A DNA stretch of 64,000 nt from Gracilaria gracilis (taxonomy: Eukaryota > Rhodophyta > Florideophyceae > Gracilariales > Gracilariaceae): positions 1 through 64,000 of the forward strand of contig JARGSG010000124.1 of assembly GCA_030374805.1 (NCBI GenBank), given 5' to 3'. Position 1 is the first letter of the stretch. Each line of letters opens with the position of its first letter. The position numbers were made by a program, and so were the translations under genes. The notes beneath the pieces are model-generated. The model saw only the letters and a list, made by a program, of their open reading frames with translations, was not told where the DNA came from and did no database searches. Positions 42,346-53,899 of the stretch are shown piece by piece.

Positions 42346-43564
42346 CAGCAGTACGGTGAAGGCACAATTGTGTGCGCGTAAAGGATGGGGGATGAAGGCG
42401 ACGAGGGATGCGGTGGGCAGATTTGAATCACATGGAACGGGGCGGTGGGCAGGGCGGAGGCGAGGGAAGCGGCGGGAGAGACGGGCAGTGTGGGGCAGCG
42501 AGAGTACAAAAAAAGGGGGAGCGCGAAGTGGCAAACCATGACGTCGTGCTGGGCATGTGACGGTAACCTTCGGCGGGTGGCGATTCAGCGTGTGTGAATT
42601 GTTGGCGCCACAGCGCAATTTTGTGAACACTTGCGGATCCCGACCCACAACGCACTGTAACCGCGCGCAGATATGTACTATCCGTGGCCGCCGTCGCTGT
42701 TGTACGCGTATCCAAGACACGTACAGTATCTAACTTACTGTACGCCGTTGCATTTTTAAGCCCGAACGTGACCAAGTTGTGCTATCTCGTCCACGTACTG
42801 CACTTGGAAAGACCACAAACATACGATAATCCAAGTCTCTATCTAAGGCTACAAAACGAGCACTAAGCCACGCCACAGAGAAAAACAACCTATGTGCAGA
42901 AAACAGAGTCGTCAAAAAACCGTAGTATTTAGTATATTTAAAACAAATGACAAATAAACTTATTTGCAGTGCATACCCTTCGATTTTGTTCTATAAACCA
43001 CTTTTAACAATTGCTATAACCCCTGCGAAAAGAAACATATAAATTTAAAACACTTTTAACCCTTTGGACCCTACATTTCTGCGATTAACCCCAATAATGA
43101 AGATATGGCATGCACCATTTGCCAAACCACTTTTTGCAACTGGATGCAATTGAGGCCCTCTAAGGCGAGAAAAATAGCTAAGTTGTATCCAGATTTTTGT
43201 GTTCCGGCAGAAGACAACAACCACACCCGCAAGATGACATACAACTGCTTTATTTACGAGATTTAAGTTACTTTCCAAAACGGTAAATGCGTTCAGATAC
43301 CTCACTTCATAAGTCTCCAATGTTGTTTAGCAACACTCGGGTAGTTTGTTTATTTTTGAAACAAAGGGACGCAAATTTGCAATTGTGTAGAAAATACTTG
43401 GAAAGCCCGCAACTGTGCGCAAAAGAAGATAAATACAACAAAGACAAATCATTTTCAAAAATTGTAACTTACGCCGCGACTATTACCTGAAAGGGAGGAA
43501 AGTATCTACACCCAGTGAACGCAAATAATTTAGGATTATTTGGCAAAAAAACCGTGCTTACCGG
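42346..43564. other. No gene seen; upstream of the glycosyltransferase and left flank of MULE
   Basis: The first ~300 bp are GC-richer and probably carry the glycosyltransferase promoter and leader. The remainder is AT-rich with no motif. Confidence 0.4.
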
Positions 43565-43750
43565 CCGGCGGACAATTTATGCACTATACAGACTGTAGAT
43601 TTTTTGCGCCAGATCCTCCTACTCTGTGAAACAGAATTTAGAGGATCATCTCCTTCTTACACCGCCCTCTCCAAGCTCTCCAATAGCACTTCCTCTATGT
43701 CACGTTATCAGACCCTCCGTTTCTAACCTCTTGATTAGTCGGCGCCCTCC
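43565..43750 (+). repeat. MULE left terminal inverted repeat
   Basis: Begins CCGGCGGACAATTTATGCACT and contains AGATCCTCCTACT, CTCCTTCTTACACCGCC and CAGACCCTCCGTTTC. All of these recur in complement at 48,505-48,699. Confidence 0.8.
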
Positions 43751-44008
43751 TTACAAGTCTTCTATTCGATATCTTGTGAGAAGGGCGTTCGTGAAATGAG
43801 GCCAGTGATCTCTCACATTGTCGTATATGATGTATATACGGGTCATGTGAGAGCAGGGGAATCCTCAAGACGTTTCGCTCCGGCAGCTGCACCTCCCAGC
43901 TATTTTGTCAGTTAATTCCTCTCTTTTGTACATGTAAACATTGTACGTGGTACTTTGGTTATGTTTTGCATTAATCGTGCCACCAGATGGATGTGTGGCA
44001 GTGAAACA

Positions 44009-46970
44009 TTACCGCGTGAACAACACTAGTGGTTGTTCGGATAATATCTGGAGATCTTCCACATCAATCTCATAATTAAATAGTGCGTCACGTGTACGGA
44101 GCACATAGGCGTCTGTAACCCTACAGTACCCGTGAAACCGTACGATTGGCTCAATAAAATTTTTGATGCTGTAGGTTGTAAACGTTTGGACTAACCGAGT
44201 GGCTCTGTTCATATACAGCGAGTGTTCGGACGTTAAAAGCCTGTTCAGAAGAGCCGTGTCTCCGAGTGCTGCTTTGTTCCCTCGTTTTGTCTTCAATCGC
44301 TTCGTAAAGGAGGCAATAAGCAGAAAAATCTCCGAAAAGGTGAAGTCTTTACTGAGTATATTGCGACGGTATGGCGAATGGGAGGATTCACTGTACCCGC
44401 TGCCTTGTAAAAGGAATCTGTAAAAGACTTGTACATCTTTAAAGCAGCGGATGAGCCTCAATGTGTTCCCATGAAACAGGAACCTGTACCACTTCGTTGG
44501 TGTGATCGAGGTGGGAAAGAAGTCGCTCTCGACCTGGGTCCTCCGTTCCTAGAATATCTCGATGGTTTCGCTTCTGCCCAGGGCATGTAGCTGGAGCCTC
44601 ATGTATTCTCACACTGAGGATCTGCCAATCGACTTGCACCATCTCTGGGTGTTTTGCGTTTGATTCTGATTCAAGTGCCAGTCATCCAGGAACACGGAAC
44701 AGCTGGGGAACACCGATTTTATGGCTGCCATTAGTGCGGCACACAGATTTACGTTGAAAGTAGACGGAAAGATGCCCACCGACGTCTCAAAGTGTAGGAG
44801 GACCCACGTGAAGCTGTCCTCCGTTTCGTTTCCGAGATAACCCATCAAAATAAGTTGTCATATTAACAGCATTGTCTCTCCCGTTGATTCTAAAGTGCGG
44901 GAGATTAAACCGGTTGGAGATAGTCTTGCAGTCCACTGGAATCCCTGGCATAATACCATACTGTTCTTAGTCTTTACCCCAATCATTCAAACATCATGCC
45001 ACAAATGGAGACCATTGCGAAGGTCCGTCCGAAAAAAGACTTTGTGTTTTGGGGTCTGCGACTGCAATTCGATGAGGTTCTGGTATAGTCTTAAACACTC
45101 TTTCTCCTTCGGGTAGCGCGAATCGTAAAGGTATTGCAGCCGCTGTCGAAAAAGCTCCCGGTCCACTCTTACGTCGCATTTATCCTCGATTCACTTTATC
45201 ACGAGGTCGTACTGGAGGTAGAGGTGGTTTCGTAGATAGCGGGCTTCAACTTGTGCAGTAGGACACAATTTACAGAGCAGGGCAGATGGAGTGGGGGAGT
45301 GATTGTGGTGCGCTCTAGAGAACTCGAGAGAGAAAGCGAACTGGTGTGTCCGTGTCTTTGAAACACGAACTCTCCTGATTTTGAAACTGTATGGACGCTT
45401 TGGCTTTTTTCATATTGGAGGGAGCACTTCAGGTACCCTCGCAGCAATACATTTCTGCCGTCCTCATCCTGGCCATACTTCGAGTCTCTTATAAAGAGTT
45501 TAAAGCCAAAATACTCCGCTATATACTGAAGGTGCTGCACAACTTCGTGCTGGATGCTGGCTTCGATCTGATCCATGTACGCTACGAACCCTCTGCGCAC
45601 CCATTCCTCCGCTGGATACTCACAATTTGAAATAGAACTGTTGCTATCATCATCATCATCGGACGGTGTCAGAAGTTTCTCCATTCCTTCGTTCTCATCG
45701 TCCCGTCTACATCCTGTTCCATGTCTTGTGGTACGATCGCGTGCAGTAGATTTACCAGACTTGTACGGGAGAATGTTAGATATGACAATAAATGTACTGC
45801 GTTCTAGGCTGAAGACTTACATCCTCCCCTTCTGGGCAATTTTTCTTCCTTACTTCATCTGTAATATCAATGACTGAACTGTCATCGGATGTCCAACGGC
45901 GAGAATCAGGTCGTATCTCAATTGTAGCTTCTGATCCTCAACTTTCATTCGCCGAAACGCTTCCAGAACCTCTACGGTTGTCCTCAACATCCACAAATAT
46001 AACTTCGTCATCTCCAGTTTCCCCAGCAATTTCTCCAGTTTCCCTACGGTCACCCCGAGGATTGGGAGTCCTCATGTACTCCCCATCGTTCTGGAGCTCC
46101 CGGTTGTTCTGCACCCAGTCATTGACACAGGGAGGACGTGCAGGAATTGATGGGAGAAAATCGTCATCATTGGATGGAACCACCCTCCCTTTCGATCCTC
46201 TCTCCTTTTCAGAACGTATCTCCTTATTTTCCTTCGGAGGACCGAAGGTAATAAATGGAATCCGTAGAAAGGGGGCGTGTTCTTTGCTATGGCAGCCTTT
46301 ATGGCATCTCTTCTTTTCACCTTATTACCGCGATATTCACTACTCAGACGTTCATGGTTATGAACGTCTGTCCCAGAAAATATCCAACCTTTCTCGTTCG
46401 TGAGTGCCTTTTCCATGAAGGCTGCCTTGCAAGCACACCCAGGTGGTTTATGCTTGTATTTTAGACATCGTATTTGGACATTTAGACCATACTTCCGTGA
46501 TCTCCTCATTAATTTGCAGAATTGAACCCCATATTCATACCCCTCCTTGGCGCAGAGGACGTACACATAGGCAGAGAGATCGAGCACACTCATGTTGCTA
46601 TTATCATTCACAACCTCACGGTCATCACTCGCTGCAGCATCATCCTGAGTCCTATGGCCATTGTCCTTGGTCCCATCTCTCCCATCTCGAACGTTCTCAC
46701 GACCTAAAACTGAGCTAGGAATGCCAGCGACACCTTCATCAAAACTCCCTGTATCAACACTCGTCCTCACCACCGTCGAAGTCCCCTGTACCGCCTCATG
46801 TACCGCCTCGCTGTCCGTTGTGCTCTCTCCACGCTGGCAAACCCTTCTACTTTTCACAAGTTTACTGTTGCGCGCGATGCAGATACTTTCACCGCGTTGC
46901 AGATTGATCATCCCGACGGCGAACTCGTTTATAAAGGGCATGGTGTGACTTATAGACATAATGAGCCGCA
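44009..46970 (-). pseudogene. MULE transposase with FLYWCH-like and FAR1-like segments (broken)
   Basis: From right to left: a FLYWCH-like zinc region (IRCLKYKHKPPGCACKAAF ... FSGTDVHNHE, ~46,550-46,350), an acidic linker, a FAR1-like segment (EYFGFKLFIRDSKYGQDEDG, ~45,570, then LLRGYLKC), and a MULE core: LGNETEDSFTWVLLHFE and AALMAAIKSVFPSCSVFLDDWHLNQN (~44,720-44,690), where the family has AL-x-x-A-I-x-x-V-F-P ... C-x-W-H. The upstream parts share the frame of the Ulp1 domain; the core needs further frame changes. The first catalytic Asp was not located with confidence. Confidence 0.7.
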
Positions 46971-47967
46971 CCCGAACTTTAGAACAGTGCCATCGAAATC
47001 ACTCGCACAAGTTCGGGTCATGATCACGGATAAACTTCTCATTAGGAATCGCACCATGCGTACGCGCGAAACATGCCATCATGGAGAGTACATAAGCACC
47101 ATAGCTGTGCAAATCTGTCTGTTGCGTGAAGTCTATACTATCGAGCATGTAGTTCTCCTTCGCCACTATTCAATCGATTTCCAATTGCTGCGAGTGCTCA
47201 ATAAGTTCCATGATCAGCTTGCGGCTTTTAACAGGGCATAAAATCCCTAAAATATCACTACAGGGTATTCGCTACTTATGTTCCCCAATCTTCTCCGCCA
47301 TAAACGCTGCTCAATGTTCTCCACCAACATTGACAGGTACAACGATATTCTGTATATCCTTCGGGCACGGATAAATTTTCTCAGTGAAACGCTGTTTGTA
47401 GCGGTCGAGGATCTCAATTTGTTCCTCTCGCGACTGATGTTCGTTCACATTTGCGAGGGTTCTGATATCCCGACCCGTATCTACCGTAATGAACACGACA
47501 CCAGGGGAAGGCTCCAGTTCCAGGACTCCGCTTCCTAAGAGAACATTGGAGAACCACGACTCTGCTCCAAAAGATGATATCAAATGAAGCCCAACATTGC
47601 CTTTATTGTCATATGCGTTTTTTATATCCAGAATGACGTAGGACCACAATGCTTTCAATTCTTTAAACCCGTGGCTATCCTTACGGTTGAACTTTATTAT
47701 TGTATGCTGCTTTACCTTTCCCATGAACCGTGATATCTTCTTAACAATCTGACGTATATCCGTTTCTTCCTTCTTCGTGAGTTTACGATCTAGATTCTTT
47801 ATCTTCGATAAAATTTCTTCCGTGCTCTTCACAGGATTAAAATTTTCATCCACTTCATCTCCCGAATCTTCGAGCCGAGGATCCAAAATGCTGAAAGTGT
47901 TGGCATCCAGAGGATTCTCGGGGGGATAGCGCACGGATGTGTCCTCAGCATCGCGAAAGGTTATCAT
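46860..47967 (-). pseudogene. Ulp1/SENP-like (C48) protease domain with Cys position read as Tyr
   Basis: From ATG 47,967 an acidic N-terminus (DPRLEDSGDEVDENFNPV) leads to a C48-like fold. The catalytic-His block is NIVVPVNVGGEH (His codon 47,314-47,316), then a TGA where these proteases have Trp (HW). The Gln-Cys block is FTQQTDLHSYGAYVLSMM, where Q-x-x-x-x-x-CG-x-Y-V is expected; the Cys codon is TAT (47,101-47,103). Both changes are G to A on the coding strand. Further stops follow (TAG, TGA, TGA), the last just upstream of 46,972. Ulp1-type enzymes process SUMO or remove it from targets. This copy cannot be active. Confidence 0.7.
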
Positions 47968-48504
47968 CGATGCTGGGAACCCGAGCAGCCACAGCGACAG
48001 CAAGCGGTAGCAAGGAGAAAACAGAGGCGAGTAGACGCGAGGCCCAAGAAGCGAAGTCACGAGAGGCAGGCAGCAAGCAGAAGCAGCTAGCAAACAAAAT
48101 GCAGTAAAGGCGAGCCCTAACAATTGAAATTCGCGAAAGGCAGTTGAGAGGCTAGCGATTGTAGAACCACGAAACCGCATACCAAAGCGGAATAAAAGAG
48201 CGGAATCCAAAACCAGTGTGCAAGAGCGGTAGAAAAGAGCGGTATAAAAGAGCGGCAAGCAAAAAAAGCAAACACGGATGGGACGAGAGGGAAGAAGAAG
48301 CGGCACGGAGAGTCGGGATCGGAAGGAATGAGCAGGAAAGAGGGCCAAAAACGAGCTTCTAGGGTGGAGCGTGAATGGGCAACCGCGCAAGAGCCTTTTG
48401 GAATGGAGCAAGCGTGAATGGGTAACCGCGCAAGAGCACTCGGCTTAAGTGCCCGCTTTTTTGAACTGGGTTGTGACACGTTGGGAGAGCTCAGAAAGGT
48501 GATG

Positions 48505-48699
48505 CGGGAGAGCGCTGACCAATCAAGAGGCCGGAAACGGAGGGTCTGATGACTTGGCATGGAGGAAGTGCTATTGGAGGTCCTGGAGAGGGCGGTGTAA
48601 GAAGGAGAAGATCCTCCGAATTTCGTTTCATAAAGTAGGAGGATCTGCGGCAAAAACTCTACAGGCTGCACAGTGCTTAGATTCTCCGCCGGTCGTGCT
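48505..48699 (-). repeat. MULE right terminal inverted repeat
   Basis: The complement aligns with 43,565-43,750 for ~185 bp at roughly four bases in five by eye. It includes a perfect CTTCTTACACCGCCCTCTCC block. Confidence 0.8.
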
Positions 48700-49560
48700 G
48701 ACGGGTACTCAACATTGTAGGCGTTACTAAAGCATACAAAATATGTATATCACGTTGTTTCGTCAACCGGTTTTGAAGCATTTGCCTCCAAACACGGAAC
48801 ACATGTGCTTCAATTGATAATGCTCCAAAACCATTTCTTTGACTTCAACCTTTTAATTGGCGTAAAAGAAGTGTGAAACAAACATTATAGTATAATCCGG
48901 CCAATCGAAAACAGGCACAGTAAACTATCCTCCATTTATCTTGCAAAAGACAAATTAGACCACTTCCATTCAATTAAGAACTCATTGTGAGCCTTATAAC
49001 CATAAATTATGCGGTTTCCAAACCAAACCTAGAGTAGATTATTTCATTATATTTTATTAAAAACCGCATTTGCATTATGGTCTGCTTACGAAAAGGTTCT
49101 CTCGTGCTTTTGAAGAACCCTTACCATCAATTTTATGCTACTTTCTACATTTGTGCGTTAAAAAACACATATTCCACATGCTCAAAGTCTCAAAACTCAG
49201 AATAGTAGCACAATATCACCACGCAGCGAAAATGTACACACTAATCTATTTATCGTTCTTATATCTCCATCACTATACATAGCTAACAAACCAGTTTTTT
49301 ATGTCCAAGGGTGTAGTAATGGTACGTGTTTGTGGCAGAGAGACCGCAAAACTAGCTTTTTCAGCTCCGCTGCATGTCTGTCGCAATATCTAGAGCAAAG
49401 AACCTGGATTGCTGTGAACGACGCCTTTGCCGGGAAAATCGGAAGCTCACTAAGACGTTCGAAATTTTTTCCTCTATAGGGTGGCACAGCGAACGGAGAA
49501 CTCCTGGAATGACACAGCTAAGCCAGGTGTAAATCCGAGATCAAGCCGTCACGACAAGCG
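48700..49560. other. AT-rich stretch, no gene seen
   Basis: No ORF with a recognisable motif. It separates the MULE from repeat X. Confidence 0.4.
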
Positions 49561-49574
49561 TCGGAGTGTTGAGA

Positions 49575-49817
49575 TTAGGCAGTAGTCGGTGGAGATACAC
49601 GTGTTCACACGGTCACGAGATGAGTCCTCAAAAGAGAGTAGCACGGCAACGACAAGGTGTGGGAAACGGGCCATTGAGAACAGTGCAAAAAGGCAAGCTC
49701 AGGAAGGGGGAGAAAGGGAACCACCATAGTGAGGAAAAGGGAGAGAAAGTAGAACAACCCAGTACAGGGGTTAGTGTACGACAATAGGTCGGAACGAGAC
49801 ACACAAATAGTGGTTAT
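49575..49817 (+). repeat. Repeat X, copy 2, interrupted by the gypsy LTR
   Basis: Aligns with 7640-7868. The shared short ORF tail (SPQKRVARQRQGVGNGPL) ends at a TAG. Comparison with copy 1 places the gypsy insertion directly after TGGTTAT at 49,817. Confidence 0.7.
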
Positions 49818-50085
49818 TGTAGAGCAATTGCCCTAGGCAGGGACTGCGGGGGATGCTACTCATATATCCGTTGATATTTTCGGCTCAACTTCCTACGATT
49901 ATGAAGTCTAATTGCCTATTTGGCCCGTATTAGGGATCCGCCTATGAAGGGTAGGATTAGCGTGACACGTGTGTGCCCACGCCCGGTTACCGGGTGCGCC
50001 GTTGCAAGAGTGCCACGGAGGTACAAGTGGGTAGTGTCGGCCGGCGTGCCGGGTACTTAGATATTTTAGTGGATTTTGTCAACCG

Positions 50086-50093
50086 TATATAAG
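50086..50093 (+). promoter_or_regulatory. TATA box in gypsy 5' LTR
   Basis: TATATAAG lies 268 bp into the LTR, the expected U3 position for driving element transcription. Two short GC-rich hairpin-like runs precede it. Confidence 0.5.
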
Positions 50094-50801
50094 TGGCGGC
50101 ACTTGCTGCCACTGTACGGGAAGTAAACCTCAAGGAGGCCTAGGCCCTAGCTTGAGTTCCGCTTGCGCACGGTCTTCTGCCCAATTCCCGGAGAACACCG
50201 CCGCTTATCCGGACAAGTTATCCACCTCCGTCACCGAGAAGCACCGATCCATCGCTACGGCCTTCTATTTCTCATTCTTTCGTACACTCTTTCTGTTTTC
50301 CCGTCTAACGGCTTTGTTATACTTCGCCCTGTATTACAGGTTTGCCCTTTTTGTCTCGGGATTATTCCCCGCTCTCACGAGTTTGTGCTCCGCAGTGCGC
50401 TCGTTTTGCTACCTTCTATCTCGCTTCTTTTGCCACCGGATACGCCACACCCAGTTGAATCCATCCTTTGGGCACCCTGATTGCCACCTCCAACTTCCGT
50501 CTGTAAGTCAGGAAGAGGCCACCTGGAGTTACGCCCGGGACGTGTCGGCCTCATCAAAAGGTTCTGCCGCTGCTCTGTCCCAAGAGGGAGGAAGGCTAAA
50601 CACCTTGTGTGCGTAGCCGCTGGCGCGGTTTTTGTTCTTTCTTTCCGTTCAAGGCTTTGCCCCACAAGTGGTCTCCCGACTTAGAATCGGCTTTCTTTCC
50701 AACATTGGTTGTAGTGGAAACTGGTGCTGGATCCCTCTGCATTGGGAGTATCCACTTTGGACCATTTCTGGAAGCGGTAATCGTTCGTTCAATTCGCCCG
50801 A

Positions 50802-52623
50802 TTGCTTCGGCAGACTACGATACCTCGCCGTAACAACGGTCGCCCGAAAGCTGGGTCGGCACCTGGCCCAATTGCCGGACCACCGGAATCATCTGGACTG
50901 GCTCAGAGCCTCCCGCCGTTACCAACGGATGTACTGAATGTTCCGCGTGATAACGCTCAAGCACCGGCTTCTCGGGGTCCCCGTACCAACAATGGAGCCC
51001 CACCAGCTCAAGGACCGGCTAATTCCGCCCAAGCGGCTGAAGCCATGTCGTGGAGGTCCGACGAGTATACCATCCGTGAATTAGAGGCACAAGAGCGCGT
51101 GATGCAGAACTCTCATGCGGCTCTGATTCACGACACTACGAAACTCCGGCAACGGCTATACGAAGCCGATGCTCGGGATTTTTTCGCAAGACGTCCGTGT
51201 CTTAGGATCTGGTTTTAACCAGATCATGGAAGACCTAAAGGAATCGGCTGTCCTGCAGGAGCAGGCAACTGATCGTTTAAACCGCTTAGCGGCCCGTCTG
51301 GAAACGGTCGAGCACACCATCATCCACGATGCTGTGGCGCCCGGCGTGCCGGTTTCCGAAGGTTCTCGGAAGTCGCACCGCTCCAAAAACCGCCATGTGG
51401 GAAAGAAGAGAAAGGTTAAATTGGAACCTGATTCGTCTTCTTCTTCATCCTCTGAGTCTGATGCCTCAGTCAGAAATTCGTCAACCGATTCTTCGGAAAG
51501 TGAGGACGAGCACCCACGCTCTCGTGCTACCCGCTCTCGGGCCACCGAGGCCACGCAAGACGTTGCCCGGAGCCGTTCGAAAGGACGAAAGCACCTTGGA
51601 CTCCAGGTGCTGAAGCCGACGAATCTATTGTATCGGAAGTTGTTGTCGTACCGAGATTATCGGCTGGAAGACTTCAGTGGAGAAAGGACCCCTCGCTGGA
51701 CTGGAAAAGTAAGGGACCACATTAGGCGGCTGGAGCTCACACTGAAGCCCAATAAGTTCTCTGGGCAGGATCCAATCCTGGTGTTGAAATTTCTTGCCCG
51801 ATATGTTGCGGAAGCCGATGTACTTCGGATGTCTGAGGCGCAAGCCTACATCGCACTGCCTTACTTTTTAAAAAGTATGGCCGAGAACGAGTACAACTCG
51901 GTCCGCGGATCTTCTCGTGCCTCCGAAGGAGGAGTGACCTGTTGACCAGAGGCTGTGCAGTACCTCCTGCGATCCTATGCTACAGGAAACGCAATTCAAC
52001 ATGCCATACTCGCATTGCGCGACACGAAGCAAGGACCGGAAGAGACGGAGACCGTTTATTCTACACGGCTGAATAAGGCCTTTCACCGCTGTGAAAATGT
52101 CTACTCCGTGGCCGAGCGATGTACCATGTTTGTGGTTGGCTTGGTTTTCTCGATTAGGACTTTGGTTGCCCGCTATCAGGAGAACAAACTCAAGATCTCC
52201 TACTTGGAGGTGGTTCAATTTGCCCAAGCTGAGGGTGATGCGGCACGAGCACGTGCCGGTATTAATTCTCGCACACGCCGACTCTGCCATTTGGAAGAGA
52301 GGGATTCATCACAGCCTCAATCGAGAGGTTCAGCCCATGCCCAATACTACAACGTGCACTTAGTGCAGAGTGACCAATCGTTGGCAACGTTGGACCTGCC
52401 ATCTACGATGGGACCGACTACCGAAGATCCGGATGCTGCTCTGTACGCCAGTAGTCATGTTCCGGCATTGCCAGTGCCGAAATCTGGCCGATACAGAAAC
52501 TCCCGTCCCGATTGGAAGGATCCCTACCCCCCGTGACAGGAGCGAAGGCCGCCCAATGCGGATTCTCTTCGTCAGCTCATATGCCATATTTGTTACAAAC
52601 ATGATCATATTGCCCCGAACTGT
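50802..52623 (+). pseudogene. Gypsy gag with CCHC zinc knuckle
   Basis: N-terminal Pro/Ala/Asn-rich region, then YTIRELEAQERVMQNSHAAL; a frame change near 51,180 leads into a coiled coil (EDLKESAVLQEQATDRLNRL) and a Ser/Glu stretch (SSSSSSESDAS). Capsid-like sequence follows: KPNKFSGQDPILVLKFLARY, and RDTKQGPEETETVYSTRLNK, the usual gag C-terminal capsid block. TGA at 51,943-51,945 interrupts the frame. A knuckle (CHICYKHDHIAPNC, C-x2-C-x4-H-x4-C) lies at 52,582-52,623 in a shifted frame. Confidence 0.8.
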
Positions 52624-52693
52624 ATGTAACCATTCAGGGAGATGGCAAAAATTGTTCTCCATTATGAGTCATTGACGCCCGCCGAACGGGAAC

Positions 52694-53700
52694 GTGTTCC
52701 CGGCAAATCGTACCTTCGTGCGAAGGCGGATACTCAGCCTGGAGGACAGGAACCTTCACCGCCTCATGGTGAAACGGCAGCCGCATCTGCGAGCCCAACG
52801 GTTCCGCAAAATAGCGACGACGCTCGCAAAACCTCGCTCCCCGGTCACGATCCTTACGAGGAAGATGGCCACGACAGACGTGGGCTCGGAACATCTTGGT
52901 GTTCTCCGTCGCCCGTGGGTACAGTCACGCAATGTCCGCGCTCCGGATAGAGTTCTGGTCATGGCGAAACGAAAGTACAAAGTTTTCGCCGACCTCGTGA
53001 TATCCGACCATTATATGGTTCGGCAGTTATCCGTTCTCGACACGGGTGCTGGTTAAAACGTTTTGGTTCAATCGCTTATTCCGCCGCTGTTATCGCCTTA
53101 GATTCGGCCGGCCCCCCCGACCGAGATAGCGGATGCAAACAATGGGCCCCTTTCAATCTTGGGAGTAATTGACCTGATTATCAGGCTTGGCCGTTGCGTT
53201 GTCTGCCTGGACTTTCTAGTTTGCAAGCGTTTAGCTGCGCCCGTCATACTAGGATATGATTTCTGCGACCGTTTTGTCGAAGCAATTCGACCACGGAAAA
53301 GGACCGTCGAGCGGGAGGACGGAACAACTGTGCCAATTGTTCGGCGACCTTCACGAAAGGCTTTCAAGAAGCAAGTTCCATTGCAGGTGGCCCAGCAGCC
53401 AGTGGAATCGCACCATTCGTCGGCAAAGCTCCGAGTTGCTCGGTTTATTAGCATTCCCGCGGAATCCCAGACATGGGTCACGGTCAAGTCCGTGCAGCAC
53501 GGCTTACAAACCGTTCAGCCATTGCCTTTTCTTTACGAAAGGCAGAACTTGGTCCTCGCGAATGGGATTGTACTTGTTGAGCCAGAAAAGCCCTTCAGGG
53601 TATTGGTTGCTAGTTTCAGCTCCTCCCAACAGAGGTTGGTAAAGAACCAGGTCATTGGTTCCATGCTACCACACCCGGTGGCTATGGTACCCACACAGGT
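52694..53700 (+). pseudogene. Gypsy retropepsin region
   Basis: The protease core reads RQLSVLDTGAG at ~53,023-53,055 (D-T-G active site), followed by a TAA where an amino acid is expected and by NVLV. A second frame carries APVILGYDFCDRFVEAI (~53,235-53,290), matching the ILG-x-D-F flap-side motif. The remainder is a low-similarity spacer towards the RT. Confidence 0.75.
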
Positions 53701-53899
53701 CTCTACCGCAGAGGTTCTTGGAATCCTCGGAGCTGAGGAGGGAGAGGAAAAATACGCTGACGCAACCGTACCGAAGAATTCGTTGGGAGACGCTGCGCCG
53801 AACTCGTCGGGTAAAGAAGTTCCGAACTCGTCGAAAGAAGCAACACCGACACAGTCTGACAGAGGGCCAGAATCACCTGAATCTGAGAAGAAGGATCCC

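Larger units (their letters stand above)
43565..48699 (-). mobile_element. Mutator-like element (MULE) carrying a Ulp1-like protease domain
   Basis: Long terminal inverted repeats bound ~5.1 kb, with all coding remnants on the minus strand: Ulp1-like (C48) protease domain, FLYWCH-like zinc segment, FAR1-like segment, MULE transposase. MULEs with Ulp1-like genes (Kaonashi type) are known from plants. Target duplication was not resolved, so the outer limits may be a few tens of bases further out. Confidence 0.8.
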
